NCBI GenBank assembly: GCA_963706605.1
Contig: OY970165.1
Coordinates: 1,488,001-1,552,000, forward strand
Reading direction: 5' to 3'
Length of the DNA stretch: 64,000 nt
Source: VRUE01 sp963706605
Lineage (GTDB): Bacteria > Actinomycetota > Thermoleophilia > Solirubrobacterales > 70-9
Part shown: piece after piece, positions 34,194 through 42,969 of the stretch
Position numbering within the stretch: position 1 is the first letter of the stretch
Layout: every line of letters starts with the position of its first letter
Position numbers and translations under genes: made by a program
Notes under the pieces: generated by a model
The model's database searches: none
What the model was told of the DNA's origin: nothing
Seen by the model: the letters and a program-made list of their open reading frames with translations, nothing else

Positions 34194-35026
34194 GATTGCG
34201 CGGCGGCGGCTTGCCGCGCCCGGCTCTCGCGCGGATCGGGGACGGGCACGGCGGCAAGCAGCGTCTTCGTATAGGGGTCGGAAGGGTGCTCGCAGACCTG
34301 GTCGGCGGACCCCTGCTCGACGATCTTCCCCTCGTGCATGACGGCGATCCGGTCGGAGACGTGGCGGACGACGCCGATGTCATGGGCGACGAAGACGTAG
34401 GTGAGGCCGAACTCGTCCTGGAGGTCGTCGAGCAGGTTGATGATTTGAGCGCGGATCGAGACGTCGAGCGCCGAGACCGGCTCGTCGGCGATGATCAGCT
34501 TCGGCCGCAGGGCGAGGGCGCGGGCGATCCCGACCCGCTGCCGTTGCCCGCCCGAGAACTCGTGCGGGTAGCGCTCGTAGTGCTCCGCTGAGAGGCCCAC
34601 TCGCTCCAGCAGCTCCTGGACGCGGCGGCGCAGTTCCGTGCCCGTGGCGACCTTCTGCAGCCGTAGCGGGCCACCGACGATCTGCCCGATCCGCTTGCGC
34701 GGGTTGAGCGAGGCGTATGGGTCCTGGAAGATCATCTGCATCTCGGGTCGCAGCGGGCGCATCTGGCGGCGCGAGAGCCCGGCGATCTCGCGGCCCTCGA
34801 AGCGGACCGAGCCGGACGTCGGCGGCAGCAGCTGCAGCACCGTCCGCGCCAGCGTCGACTTGCCGCTGCCCGACTCGCCCACCAGCCCCAGGGTCTCGCC
34901 GTGGCCGACGCTGAAGCTGACTCCGTCGACCGCGCGTACCCGGCTGACCTCGCGGTTGATCAGCAGCCCGCGCTTGATCGGGAAGTGCTTGACGAGGCTC
35001 TCGACCTCGAGCAGCGGCTCACTCAT
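34190..35026 (-). CDS. Oligopeptide ABC transporter ATPase (OppF/DppF type)
   Basis: 278 aa from the ATG at 35026, which overlaps the stop of the previous ATPase gene by 4 nt; a longer open frame upstream is not used. Walker A GESGSGKST, Q-loop MIFQDPYASLNPRKRIGQIV, signature FSGGQRQRVGIARAL, Walker B LIIADEPVSALD, H-loop VFVAHD. The C-terminal HPSDPYTKTLLAAVPVPDP is the OppF/DppF tail. It powers dipeptide/oligopeptide uptake together with the OppD-type partner. Third- and second-position G/C use like its neighbours. Confidence 0.92.
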   Translation of the reverse strand: MSEPLLEVESLVKHFPIKRGLLINREVSRVRAVDGVSFSVGHGETLGLVGESGSGKSTLARTVLQLLPPTSGSVRFEGREIAGLSRRQMRPLRPEMQMIFQDPYASLNPRKRIGQIVGGPLRLQKVATGTELRRRVQELLERVGLSAEHYERYPHEFSGGQRQRVGIARALALRPKLIIADEPVSALDVSIRAQIINLLDDLQDEFGLTYVFVAHDIGVVRHVSDRIAVMHEGKIVEQGSADQVCEHPSDPYTKTLLAAVPVPDPRESRARQAAAAQS

Positions 35027-36057
35027 ACCGGCTCCTCGAGCCCGATCCGTCCCTCGACCTGGCGGCGCTCGCGCTTGTCCTCGGGGGTGAGCCAGCAGCG
35101 GTCGCTGTGGCCCGGCGTGTCCGCGGTCCGCCCGGCCAGCTCCGGCAGCTCGACGCAGCGGCCGAAGGCGTGCGGGCAGCGCGGCTGGAAGGCGCAACCG
35201 CCGGGCAGGTCGAGCAGCGAGGGAGGCGCGCCGCGGATCTGCGGCAGGCGGTGCGGCCGCGGCTGATCGATCCGGGCCAGCGAGCCGAGCAGGCCCCAGG
35301 TGTAGGGGTGCTGGGGGTCGTAGAAGATCTGGTCGAGCGTCCCCTCCTCGACCACTCGTCCCGCGTACATCACCAACACACGGTCGGCGACTTCGGCGAC
35401 GACGCCGAGGTCATGGGTGATCAGGATCGTCGCCAGGCTCCGCTCGCGGTTGAGGCGTCCAAGCAGGTCGAGGATCTGCGCTTGGATCGTCACGTCGAGT
35501 GCGGTGGTCGGCTCGTCGGCAATCAGCACGTCCGGCTCCAGCGCCAGCGCCATCGCGATCATCACCCGCTGCCGCATCCCGCCGGAGAACTCATGCGGGT
35601 AGTCGTCGACCCGTCGTTGCGGCTCTGGGATCCCGACCGAGCCGAGCAGCTCGACGGCCCGCTGTTTGGCCTCGTCCTTGCTCAACTCGTCTCGGTGGGC
35701 ACGGATCGCCTCGACGATCTGGTCGCCGACGCGGTAGACCGGGTTGAGTGAGGTCATCGGGTCCTGGAAGACCATCGCCACCTCCTCGCCGCGCACCCTT
35801 TGCAACTCGGCTTCGGTCGCGTCGATCATCTCCTTCCCGCGCAGCCGCACCGAGCCGTCGATTCTCGCGTTGGGCGAGCGGGTCAACCCCATGATCGTCT
35901 GCGCGGTGACGCTCTTGCCCGAGCCCGACTCGCCGACGATCGCCAGCACCTCGCCCGCGGCCAGATCGAAGGAGACCCCACCGACCGCCTGCAGCCGCCC
36001 TCCTTCGGTGGCGAAGCCGACACGCAGGTCCGTCACGCTGAGCAGCGTCTCGCTCAC
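35023..36057 (-). CDS. Oligopeptide ABC transporter ATPase (OppD/DppD type)
   Basis: 344 aa, GTG start at 36057. Walker A GESGSGKSV, Q-loop MVFQDPMTSLNPVYRVGDQI, signature FSGGMRQRVMIAMAL, Walker B VLIADEPTTALD. The C-terminus has the OppD/DppD Cys cluster (GGCAFQPRCPHAFGRC ... RCW), which in homologues binds a 4Fe-4S cluster. Pairs with OppF-type protein as the heterodimeric motor. Starts 14 nt after the OppB-type permease stop. Confidence 0.92.
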   Translation of the reverse strand: MSETLLSVTDLRVGFATEGGRLQAVGGVSFDLAAGEVLAIVGESGSGKSVTAQTIMGLTRSPNARIDGSVRLRGKEMIDATEAELQRVRGEEVAMVFQDPMTSLNPVYRVGDQIVEAIRAHRDELSKDEAKQRAVELLGSVGIPEPQRRVDDYPHEFSGGMRQRVMIAMALALEPDVLIADEPTTALDVTIQAQILDLLGRLNRERSLATILITHDLGVVAEVADRVLVMYAGRVVEEGTLDQIFYDPQHPYTWGLLGSLARIDQPRPHRLPQIRGAPPSLLDLPGGCAFQPRCPHAFGRCVELPELAGRTADTPGHSDRCWLTPEDKRERRQVEGRIGLEEPV

Positions 36058-36070
36058 GCTGGACTCGCGT

Positions 36071-37030
36071 TCATCGGGCCGAGCCCCCCAACTTCACCCG
36101 CGGGTCGAGGTAGGCATAGGCGATGTCCACCAGCGCATTGAAGAAGACGACGAAGAAGGCGCCGAAAAGCGTGATCGCCATGATCGGCGGCAGGTCGAGG
36201 TGGAAGGTCGATTCGGCGGCGTAGTCGCCGATGCCGCCGAGGCTGTAGAGCGCTTCGGTGATGATTGCGGCGCCAGCGACGGTCGCGCCGAAGTCGAGGC
36301 CGAACAGGGTGACGATCGGGATCAGCGAGTTGCGCAGCACGTGGCGCGTCATCACCTGCCGCTCGCTCAGTCCCTTCGCCCGCGCCGTGCGCACGTAGTC
36401 GCTGTTCATCGCGTCGAGCATGTTCGAGCGCAGCACGCGGCTGTAGAAGCCGGCGTAGAGGATCGCCAGCGTGATCCACGGCAGGATCAGGTGGTAGGCC
36501 CAATCGAGCGGGTCTTCGGTCAACTTCACGTAGCCGCCGGAAGGGAAGATCTGGGTCTTGTAGGTCAGGTAGATGAGGAAGACCGCGGCGAGCGTGAAGA
36601 CCGGCATCGAGATGCCGACCACGGCCAGGATCGTCAGTAGGCGATCGGTCAGCCCACCGGCCCTCACCGCCGAGAGGTAGCCGAAGACGACCCCGAAGAG
36701 CATCCAGAGCACGGCGGCGCCGAGGCAGAGCGAGAGGGTCGTCGGAAACCCCTTGATGATCTGTTCGTCGACGTCGAGCTGGTTGCTGTAGGAGATCACT
36801 TCCCCGGTGAGGATCTTCTTCATCATCGTCAGGTACTGCTGCGGCAGCGGGTCTTCGAAGCCCCAGTCCTTGTTGATCGCGGCGACCAGCTGCGGCGTCG
36901 CGTTCTTTCCCGCCATCCGCTGGGCCGGATCGGAGTTGGGGATCACGTTGAAGATCAGGAAGACGATCACCGAGATCGCGAACAGCACCAGGATCATCGC
37001 CAGCAGGCGGCGGACGACGAAGCGACCCAT
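36071..37030 (-). CDS. Oligopeptide ABC transporter permease (OppB/DppB type)
   Basis: 319 aa from the ATG at 37030, overlapping the stop of the OppC-type gene (TGATG). N-terminal FVVRRLLAMILVLFAISVIV is the DppB/OppB first TM segment; six TM segments follow. The EAA cytoplasmic loop that contacts the ATPase reads RTARAKGLSERQVMTRHVLR, then NSLIPIVTLFGLDFG. Forms the translocation channel with the OppC-type partner. A longer upstream frame is out of phase with the OppC gene and rejected. Confidence 0.92.
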   Translation of the reverse strand: MGRFVVRRLLAMILVLFAISVIVFLIFNVIPNSDPAQRMAGKNATPQLVAAINKDWGFEDPLPQQYLTMMKKILTGEVISYSNQLDVDEQIIKGFPTTLSLCLGAAVLWMLFGVVFGYLSAVRAGGLTDRLLTILAVVGISMPVFTLAAVFLIYLTYKTQIFPSGGYVKLTEDPLDWAYHLILPWITLAILYAGFYSRVLRSNMLDAMNSDYVRTARAKGLSERQVMTRHVLRNSLIPIVTLFGLDFGATVAGAAIITEALYSLGGIGDYAAESTFHLDLPPIMAITLFGAFFVVFFNALVDIAYAYLDPRVKLGGSAR

Positions 37031-38079
37031 CAGACCGCGGTTCCCTCGGGCTCGGCGAGGCCCGCGTGGGCCTCTAGCCGTATCTTCGATTTCGGGTCGA
37101 GAGCGTCGCGCAGCCCGTCGCCGAAGACGTTCAGCGAGAGCACGGTGAGCAGGATCATCGTGCCGGGCAGGATGCTCAGCAGCGGCTCGCTGGAGATCAC
37201 TTCGAAGCCGGAGGAGATCATCGTCCCCCAGGACGAGTTGGGTGGCTGCACACCCGCGCCGAGGAAGGAGAGGGACGCCTCGAGCAGCATGTTGTTGGCC
37301 ATGTTGAGGGTGAAGAAGACGATGATCGTCGACCACAGGTTTGGCAGCAGCTCACCCAGCATCACCCGAAAGGGCCCCGCTCCCTGGGCGACGGCGGCCT
37401 CGACGAACTCCTTTTCACGCAGGGCCAGCACCTCGCCGCGCAGCGGCCGCGCCATATAGGGGGTGTAGACGACGCCGATGATCAGGATCGGGATCCAGAT
37501 CGAGCTGCCGGAGATCGATATCGGTCCCAGCTGCAGTCCGCCGACGGCCAGAGCCGTGCCCAGGGCGATCCCCAGCAGCAGCACGGGGAAGGCCCAGACG
37601 ACCTCCAGCACACGCGAGATCACCGCGTCGGCCCAACCGCGGTAGTAGCCGGCCAGGAGGCCGAGCGTGGTCGCGAGCAGCGTCGTGATCAGCGCCGCCA
37701 CCAGGCAGACGAGGAGCGAGGTGCGGCCGCCGTACATCAGGCGCACCATCTCGTCGCGGCCGAGGCGCCCGTCGGCGCCGAGGAAGAACTTGCCGCCGGC
37801 GCCGAGCCAGACGGGACCGATCGGCTTGCCTTCGGGGTTGACGACTTCCCGCACCTCGCCGTTGACCTCGATTTTCTCCAGCGTGTGGGTCGTGTTGGGG
37901 CCGGTGTCGGCGACCTGGTTCGCCCACAACGGCGCCGCCAAGACGAAGAGGACGATCAGGACGAAGAGGACGCCGAAGGCAAGCGCGACCCGGTTGCGTC
38001 GCAGCCTTCCCCAAGCCAGTCGCCACTGGCTGCGACCCCGGGGCGCGGCCGGCGACTTGGCGTGGGGCTCGGCGACCAC
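37030..38079 (-). CDS. Oligopeptide ABC transporter permease (OppC/DppC type)
   Basis: 349 aa. N-terminal cytoplasmic segment with SQWRLAWGRLRRNRVALAFG, then a TM helix and a periplasmic-side loop (residues ~60-120). Core permease TM segments follow (LLVCLVAALITTLLATTLGL ...), with the EAA loop LREKEFVEAAVAQGAGPFRV and the ending SLNVFGDGLRDALDPKSKIR typical of DppC. Second gene of the operon, 25 nt after the substrate-binding protein gene. Confidence 0.92.
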   Translation of the reverse strand: MVAEPHAKSPAAPRGRSQWRLAWGRLRRNRVALAFGVLFVLIVLFVLAAPLWANQVADTGPNTTHTLEKIEVNGEVREVVNPEGKPIGPVWLGAGGKFFLGADGRLGRDEMVRLMYGGRTSLLVCLVAALITTLLATTLGLLAGYYRGWADAVISRVLEVVWAFPVLLLGIALGTALAVGGLQLGPISISGSSIWIPILIIGVVYTPYMARPLRGEVLALREKEFVEAAVAQGAGPFRVMLGELLPNLWSTIIVFFTLNMANNMLLEASLSFLGAGVQPPNSSWGTMISSGFEVISSEPLLSILPGTMILLTVLSLNVFGDGLRDALDPKSKIRLEAHAGLAEPEGTAV

Positions 38080-38104
38080 GTCCTTATTGTGAAGCGGCGG
38101 GCGG

Positions 38105-39736
38105 CTACTTGAACTGGAAGCTGGTCAGGGCCTGACCGAAGGTTGGGTTGAAGATCACGTCGTCGAGGTTGATCGCGCTGGAGACGAAGGTCGATACGGC
38201 CAGGTTGCCGTAGGGCGCCCAGGGGGCCAGTTCCATGTATTCGCGGTCGAGTTCGGCGTATTCGGATTCCTGCTTGGGACCGAATGCTTCCGCGCTGAGG
38301 CGGGTAATTTTCGCGTTCAGGGCCGGTTCGTTGATTTCCGCGTAGTTGCCGTTGTTGACCGGCTGGATGCTTTCCCCTGACAACAGCGGCTGGAAGAAGT
38401 CGTTCGGGTGGGGGTAGTCCTGGAACCAGTTGCTCCAGCCGGTGTCGAGGTCGGGCGTCGACTGGTTGCCGATCACGGTGAAGTAGTCGTCGGCGTTGAT
38501 GATTTTCAGCGTCGTGTCGAAGCCGAGCTTCTGCAGCACGTCGTCGTAGTATTCGCCCGCTTCCTTGTTGGGGCTTTCGTTGTCCGTCCAGACGGTGATC
38601 TTGCGATCGCTTGGGTTGGCTTCGGCGACCATCTTTTTCGCTTTCGCCGTGTCGTAGGGGTATAGCTCGAACTCCTTGTGGCCGGGCATGCCCGGGGGCA
38701 GGATCTGCTGGCCCGCTTTCAGCTGGCCGGAGTAGATCCGTTCCATCGCGCCGCCGCTGACCGCGTAGTTGACGGCCTGGCGCACCTTGAGATCGTCGAA
38801 CGGCGGTTTCGTGGTGTTCATCCAGAAGAAGTAGGTGCTGTTGGTCGGCTCGATCCGGAACTGGGTGCCTTCGTATTTGCTCTTCACCTCCGCGTAGCGG
38901 TCGGCCGGGACCAGGCTCTGCATCCAGTCGGTAGTGCCCTGTTCGACTTCACTGACCTGGGTCGATTTGTTGCGGACGACCTTGATCTCGATTTTGTCGA
39001 CGTGGCCGCTGGGCAGGTCCGGCATCAGCTTCGCGTTGTTCTTTGCCCACTCCGGATTGCGGTCGTAGGACCATCCCTGACCCGGTTCGGACTTGACGAT
39101 CTCGTAGGGCCCGGTCGCCGGCGGCGGGCTCGCCGTCATGTTCTTGACCGGCGTGTCGGCGGGCACCGGGGCGACGAGCAGCAGCCCCAGCTCGTTGGTG
39201 AACGTGCCCCGCGGTGCGTTCAGATTGATCACGATCTCGCCCGTCTTGTCGTTCGTCTTGATGCCGGAGATCCCACCCGACTTGGTTTTCTGGAACTTTT
39301 CAGCCCCGACGATCGCCGCCACGTAGAAGGGTGAGCCGAGCGAGTTGAGCGCGATCGTGCGTTCGACCGCGTGCGTGAAGTCCGAAGCCTTGACCGGCGT
39401 GCCGTCGGAGTACTTGAGCCCTTTGCGCAGCGTCAGCGTGTAGGTCTTGCCGCCGTCGCTGATCTTGGGCATGCCCTGGGCCAGGCCCGGCACGACCTTG
39501 CCGCCCGCCGCGCCGTTGGCGCGGGCGTAGGTCACCAGGGGGATGTAGGTGTCGTACATCGCCGTCAGGCCTTCCTGGGTGTAGGAGAGGCCCGGATCGA
39601 GATAATCGGGGAAGGAGGCGTAGGTGCCCTTCAACGTGCCGCCTTCCTTGCCGCTAGAGCTGCTGCCGCAGGAGGAAAGCACCAGCGCGACCACCACCAG
39701 TCCGACAACAGCAAGCGCTGCGTGCAGCTTCCTCAC
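38105..39736 (-). CDS. Peptide ABC transporter substrate-binding lipoprotein (SBP_bac_5)
   Basis: 543 aa. Signal peptide MRKLHAALAVVGLVVVALVL, lipobox L-S-S-C (Cys23). The mature protein has the family-5 binding-protein order: TYASFPDYLDPGLSYTQEGL, LTLRKGLKYSDGTPVKASDF near residue 110, DLKVRQAVNYAVSGGAMERI and a C-terminal NPTFGQALTSFQFK. It captures oligopeptides or similar ligands outside the membrane and delivers them to the permease pair. First gene of the five-gene transporter operon plus ligase. Confidence 0.92.
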   Translation of the reverse strand: MRKLHAALAVVGLVVVALVLSSCGSSSSGKEGGTLKGTYASFPDYLDPGLSYTQEGLTAMYDTYIPLVTYARANGAAGGKVVPGLAQGMPKISDGGKTYTLTLRKGLKYSDGTPVKASDFTHAVERTIALNSLGSPFYVAAIVGAEKFQKTKSGGISGIKTNDKTGEIVINLNAPRGTFTNELGLLLVAPVPADTPVKNMTASPPPATGPYEIVKSEPGQGWSYDRNPEWAKNNAKLMPDLPSGHVDKIEIKVVRNKSTQVSEVEQGTTDWMQSLVPADRYAEVKSKYEGTQFRIEPTNSTYFFWMNTTKPPFDDLKVRQAVNYAVSGGAMERIYSGQLKAGQQILPPGMPGHKEFELYPYDTAKAKKMVAEANPSDRKITVWTDNESPNKEAGEYYDDVLQKLGFDTTLKIINADDYFTVIGNQSTPDLDTGWSNWFQDYPHPNDFFQPLLSGESIQPVNNGNYAEINEPALNAKITRLSAEAFGPKQESEYAELDREYMELAPWAPYGNLAVSTFVSSAINLDDVIFNPTFGQALTSFQFK

Positions 39737-39737
39737 G

Positions 39738-41042
39738 TCACGACCTCCGTTCTGGGCTGGGCAGGGCCTCTGCGGGAATAAGCTCCACCATAATCTCGTC
39801 GGCGGCGTCAGCGGTTCCCAGGTGCTCTCTTCCCTGCTCCAGAGGCCAATTCCTGCCCAGGACCAGCGCTGAGACCAAGACGATGATCATCACGCCTGCC
39901 CCCGCGACCACAAAGGCGGCTCGCGGGCTCCACTGCGAGGCGATCAGGCCACCGAGCAGGAAGCCGATGCCGGGCGTCGCCGAGACCGCGGATTCGAGCG
40001 TGCCGAGCACCCGCGCCTGCATCGATGCCGTGGTCAGCTCCTGCACCGCGCTGACCATGGCGACCCACTGGACGCCGTTGCCCGCACCGCCGAGCGCCGA
40101 GGCAGCGCAGGCTACGGCGAGGGTTTGCGCGGCCGCCAGCCCGAAATAGGCGGAGCCGATCGCCACGGTGCTGAAGAAGATGAGAACCGGCAGCGAGGCG
40201 CGGCGCAGGCGGGCGAAGAGGATGCCGCCGAGGACCATGCCGACACCCCAGCTGTTGACCATCAGGCCGTAGCCGACGGCGTCCAGCCCGAGATCCTGCT
40301 TTGCGTAGATCACCTCGATCGGGATCACCAGCGAGAAGAACACGAACACCCCCGCCTCCGCGGCGAGCAGGCGCCGAAGCAGGGGGCGGTCGCGGACGTA
40401 GTCGAGGCCGGCACGCACCCGCTCGCGCAGTGGGGCCTCCGGCTCTGACTCGGGCTGGGGCAGCGGTCGCGCGGTGAACACGACGCAGGCGATCAGGTAG
40501 AAGGACGCGGCGTCGAGCAGCAGCGCTGACTGGATGCCGAGGACGGCGATGACGACGCCGGCCAGTGCCGGCCCGACCGCAGCACCGCCGGTGAAGGCAA
40601 TGTTGAGGACCGCGTTGCCGACTCGCAGCTCCCCCTCGGGCTCGAGCATCGCCGCGGTGACGGCCCGGGTGAGCGTTTTCGCGGTCAGGGCGAGGGTGCC
40701 GTCAAGGGCGGCGATCACGACTATCGCCGCCAGGGAGAAGTGCTCCGCTAGCAGCGCCAGGGCGCCGAAGGCGGCCGCCTCGGCAGCGTAGATCGCCGGC
40801 AGCACGAAATGCGGCGGCGGCCGCTCCAGTCGGGCGACGAAGAACGGCGTCATCAGCGCCGGCAGGAAGCCGGTGCCCAGGAACAGCACCGCCGTCGCCA
40901 TCGCGCTACCGGTCAGTTCGAAGACCAGCACCGAGAGGGCAATGATCCCGAGCCAGTCGCCCATCTCGTTGACCGCGAAGGAGAACGCCAGGCGGCGGAA
41001 CGAGGGGCGCTTCAAGGGGTCTCTCAGGCGTGGGCTACTCAT
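39738..41042 (-). CDS. MFS transporter (MFS_3, exporter-like)
   Basis: 434 aa with 12 predicted TM segments. The N-terminus PLKRPSFRRLAFSFAVNEMGDWLGIIALSVLVFELTG follows the pattern of MFS_3 exporters (enterobactin exporter/multidrug type: R.L...R.v...GD.....L). Later motifs: AVLNIAFTGGAAVGPALAGV and LRERVRAGLDYVRDRPLLRR. Exports small molecules, substrate unknown. It ends 1 nt before the start codon of the SBP gene on the same strand, so it may be co-transcribed with the peptide transporter operon. Confidence 0.88.
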   Translation of the reverse strand: MSSPRLRDPLKRPSFRRLAFSFAVNEMGDWLGIIALSVLVFELTGSAMATAVLFLGTGFLPALMTPFFVARLERPPPHFVLPAIYAAEAAAFGALALLAEHFSLAAIVVIAALDGTLALTAKTLTRAVTAAMLEPEGELRVGNAVLNIAFTGGAAVGPALAGVVIAVLGIQSALLLDAASFYLIACVVFTARPLPQPESEPEAPLRERVRAGLDYVRDRPLLRRLLAAEAGVFVFFSLVIPIEVIYAKQDLGLDAVGYGLMVNSWGVGMVLGGILFARLRRASLPVLIFFSTVAIGSAYFGLAAAQTLAVACAASALGGAGNGVQWVAMVSAVQELTTASMQARVLGTLESAVSATPGIGFLLGGLIASQWSPRAAFVVAGAGVMIIVLVSALVLGRNWPLEQGREHLGTADAADEIMVELIPAEALPSPERRS

Positions 41043-41068
41043 TTTTCAGGCGAAGTCCTACGGCGTTT

Positions 41069-41101
41069 ATGCACAAGTTTCGTTGCAGATGCACAAGTTT
41101 C
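41069..41101. repeat. Tandem 20-bp-spaced repeats ATGCACAAGTTTC
   Basis: ATGCACAAGTTTC occurs at 41069-41081 and 41089-41101, exactly 20 bp apart (two helical turns), followed by an inverted half (ACAAACTTGC near 41110-41125). It lies upstream of the MFS gene on the other strand; operator-like. In the 41043-41505 intergenic region I see no ORF or known riboswitch, only this, a terminator-like stem and several GCAAGG repeats. Confidence 0.45.
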
Positions 41102-41265
41102 CGCAAGGTTGTGCTACAAACTTGCCAGCAGATCGGACATTTCCTCCTGCGAGCTTGTGCGCGGCTGGAGATACGGGCTTCGACGAAGGGACAAGGCGAA
41201 TGTGGCTTAAAAGGTAAGACTTAGAGACAGGCAGGGGCCTCTTCGGCGTTTGCCTACCAGTTGCG

Positions 41266-41287
41266 AGGGGCGCCGATAGGCGCCCCT
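41266..41287 (+). terminator. Intrinsic-terminator-like hairpin
   Basis: AGGGGCGCC (41266-41274), loop GATA, GGCGCCCCT (41279-41287), then TGTTCGTTTT. It sits in the middle of the 463-bp intergenic region, so it could end a small RNA starting near 41200 on the plus strand, or attenuate transcription into the HD-GYP gene. Confidence 0.5.
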
Positions 41288-41505
41288 TGTTCGTTTTGAG
41301 ATGGATCTGCGCCGCTTTTGCGCAAATTGCAAGGTCTTGGCCAGGTGATCTATGCCGCTTGCCGCAGCCTTGCCGAGCGTCTAACTTGGTAGCGCAGGTT
41401 GCGGTTGCCGCAAGGTCGGTCCCCGGTCGCAGGAATCGCCGGTTCGGCGGGAAAATCCTCAGGGGCTGAAGCCGGAATGCGGCGATTTGGCAGCCCAGGC
41501 GATCC

Positions 41506-42912
41506 ATGAAAAACGAGCGGCCAACACGGTGGAACACCGCACTGATGGCGATCGGCGTCGCCGCCGCTGTCGCTGCCGCCGTCTGGCAGGCGCCGAACGG
41601 GAACTGGGACTGGGCGCTGTTCGGAACCCTGCTCGGCTTCTCCGCGTTCAGCGACATCATGTCGATCGAGACGGAGTCGCGCCTGAAGGTCTCGGGCAGC
41701 TTTCTCGCGCTCGTCCTCGCAATCGTCTTTCTCGGTGGAACGCCGGCGGCATTGATCGGCATATTCGCGATCCTCGTCGGATGGCTTCGGTTCCGCGAAG
41801 GCCTGCCCGACTTCCTGGTCAACGCCTTCACCTTCATGACCACTCCGTTGGTCGTCGGGGCCGTGTTCCACGGGGTCGTCCAGACCGCCGGGATCACCAC
41901 CAACGATCTCGGCTTCTACATTCTCGTCTTCGGCGCCTTCGCCAGCGGGATTGCGATGAACTTCGCGATGGTCGGCGCCTACAGCTGCTACGTGGACCGC
42001 AGCTCCATCGTCGAGAAGGCGCGCGAGGTGATGATCCCGCTGCTCCCCTCGGAGCTCGCCGCCGCGCTGATGTCGGTCGGCGTCGCCTTCCTCTACGTCC
42101 AGGTCGGGCTCGCCGGGGTCGCGCTCTTCGGCATCGTGCTGGTCACCTTCCAGTACCTGCTGGGAGCCCTGCTCCAGTCGCAGGAGCGGGCTCGCGAGCT
42201 GGAGGTGCGGACTAACCAGCTGGCCAGCTTCCAGGTCGGGATGTTGAGCGCGCTGCTGCGCACGCTCGACCTGCGGGATCAGATGACCGCGCGCCACAGC
42301 GCTGCGGTGGCGCGCTACTCGCGGGCGATCGCCCAGCGGGCGGGGTTCTCCAAGCAGCAGGAGGAGCTGGTCCATATCGCCGCCCTGCTGCACGACATCG
42401 GCAAGTTCATCCTGCCCGACCGGATCCTGAAGGCGAACGTGCCGCTGACCGACGAAGACTGGATGCTGATCCGCCGTCACCCCCAGCAGGGCGCGCGCGT
42501 GGTTTCCTCGCTGGACGGCTACGGTCCGGTGGCCGACATCATCCTCGCCCACCACGAGCGGATCGACGGCAAAGGCTACCCACGCGGCCTGGAGGGAGAC
42601 GACATTCCCGAGCTGGCACGGATCATCTCGGTCGCCGACACCTACGACGTGATGACCGCGCGCGACTCCTACCGCACCCCGACCTCGTCCTACGAGGCGA
42701 TACAGGAGCTGCGCCGGGTCTCCGGCAAACAGCTCGATGCCCGCTTCGTCGAGGTCTTCATCGAGCTGCTCGAGGGCGAGGACGTCTCCTTCCGCCATGG
42801 TGAGGAGGCCGACTTCGAGCGCGAGCTGTCACTGGAAGCGCGGATCGCCGAGACCGCCAGCCCCGGCGTCGACACCGGCCGCTTCCAGGTCGCCGGCGTC
42901 AGCGTTGGATAG
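41506..42912 (+). CDS. Membrane-anchored HD-GYP domain protein
   Basis: 468 aa. About eight TM segments (residues ~10-225), a short coiled linker (LLQSQERARELEVRTNQLAS), then an HD-GYP domain (residues ~250-430). The metal-binding HD motif is AALLHDIGKFILPDRILKAN; the GYP motif is HHERIDGKGYPRGLEGDDIP; further metal His are in RRHPQQGARVV. HD-GYP proteins are usually c-di-GMP phosphodiesterases. The N-terminal membrane part resembles an MASE-type sensor. Output partners are not in the window. Confidence 0.88.
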   Translation: MKNERPTRWNTALMAIGVAAAVAAAVWQAPNGNWDWALFGTLLGFSAFSDIMSIETESRLKVSGSFLALVLAIVFLGGTPAALIGIFAILVGWLRFREGLPDFLVNAFTFMTTPLVVGAVFHGVVQTAGITTNDLGFYILVFGAFASGIAMNFAMVGAYSCYVDRSSIVEKAREVMIPLLPSELAAALMSVGVAFLYVQVGLAGVALFGIVLVTFQYLLGALLQSQERARELEVRTNQLASFQVGMLSALLRTLDLRDQMTARHSAAVARYSRAIAQRAGFSKQQEELVHIAALLHDIGKFILPDRILKANVPLTDEDWMLIRRHPQQGARVVSSLDGYGPVADIILAHHERIDGKGYPRGLEGDDIPELARIISVADTYDVMTARDSYRTPTSSYEAIQELRRVSGKQLDARFVEVFIELLEGEDVSFRHGEEADFERELSLEARIAETASPGVDTGRFQVAGVSVG

Positions 42913-42969
42913 ACGGCTGACTCCGAGCCGAGCGCCTGTCCGACGAGCGTCTGGGTAAGTTTCTCCCCA

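Noticed and set aside
41043..41505. c-di-GMP riboswitch in front of the HD-GYP gene
   Set aside because: Looked for GEMM-type conserved loops and the tetraloop receptor pattern; none is recognisable. Only repeats and a simple hairpin are seen.
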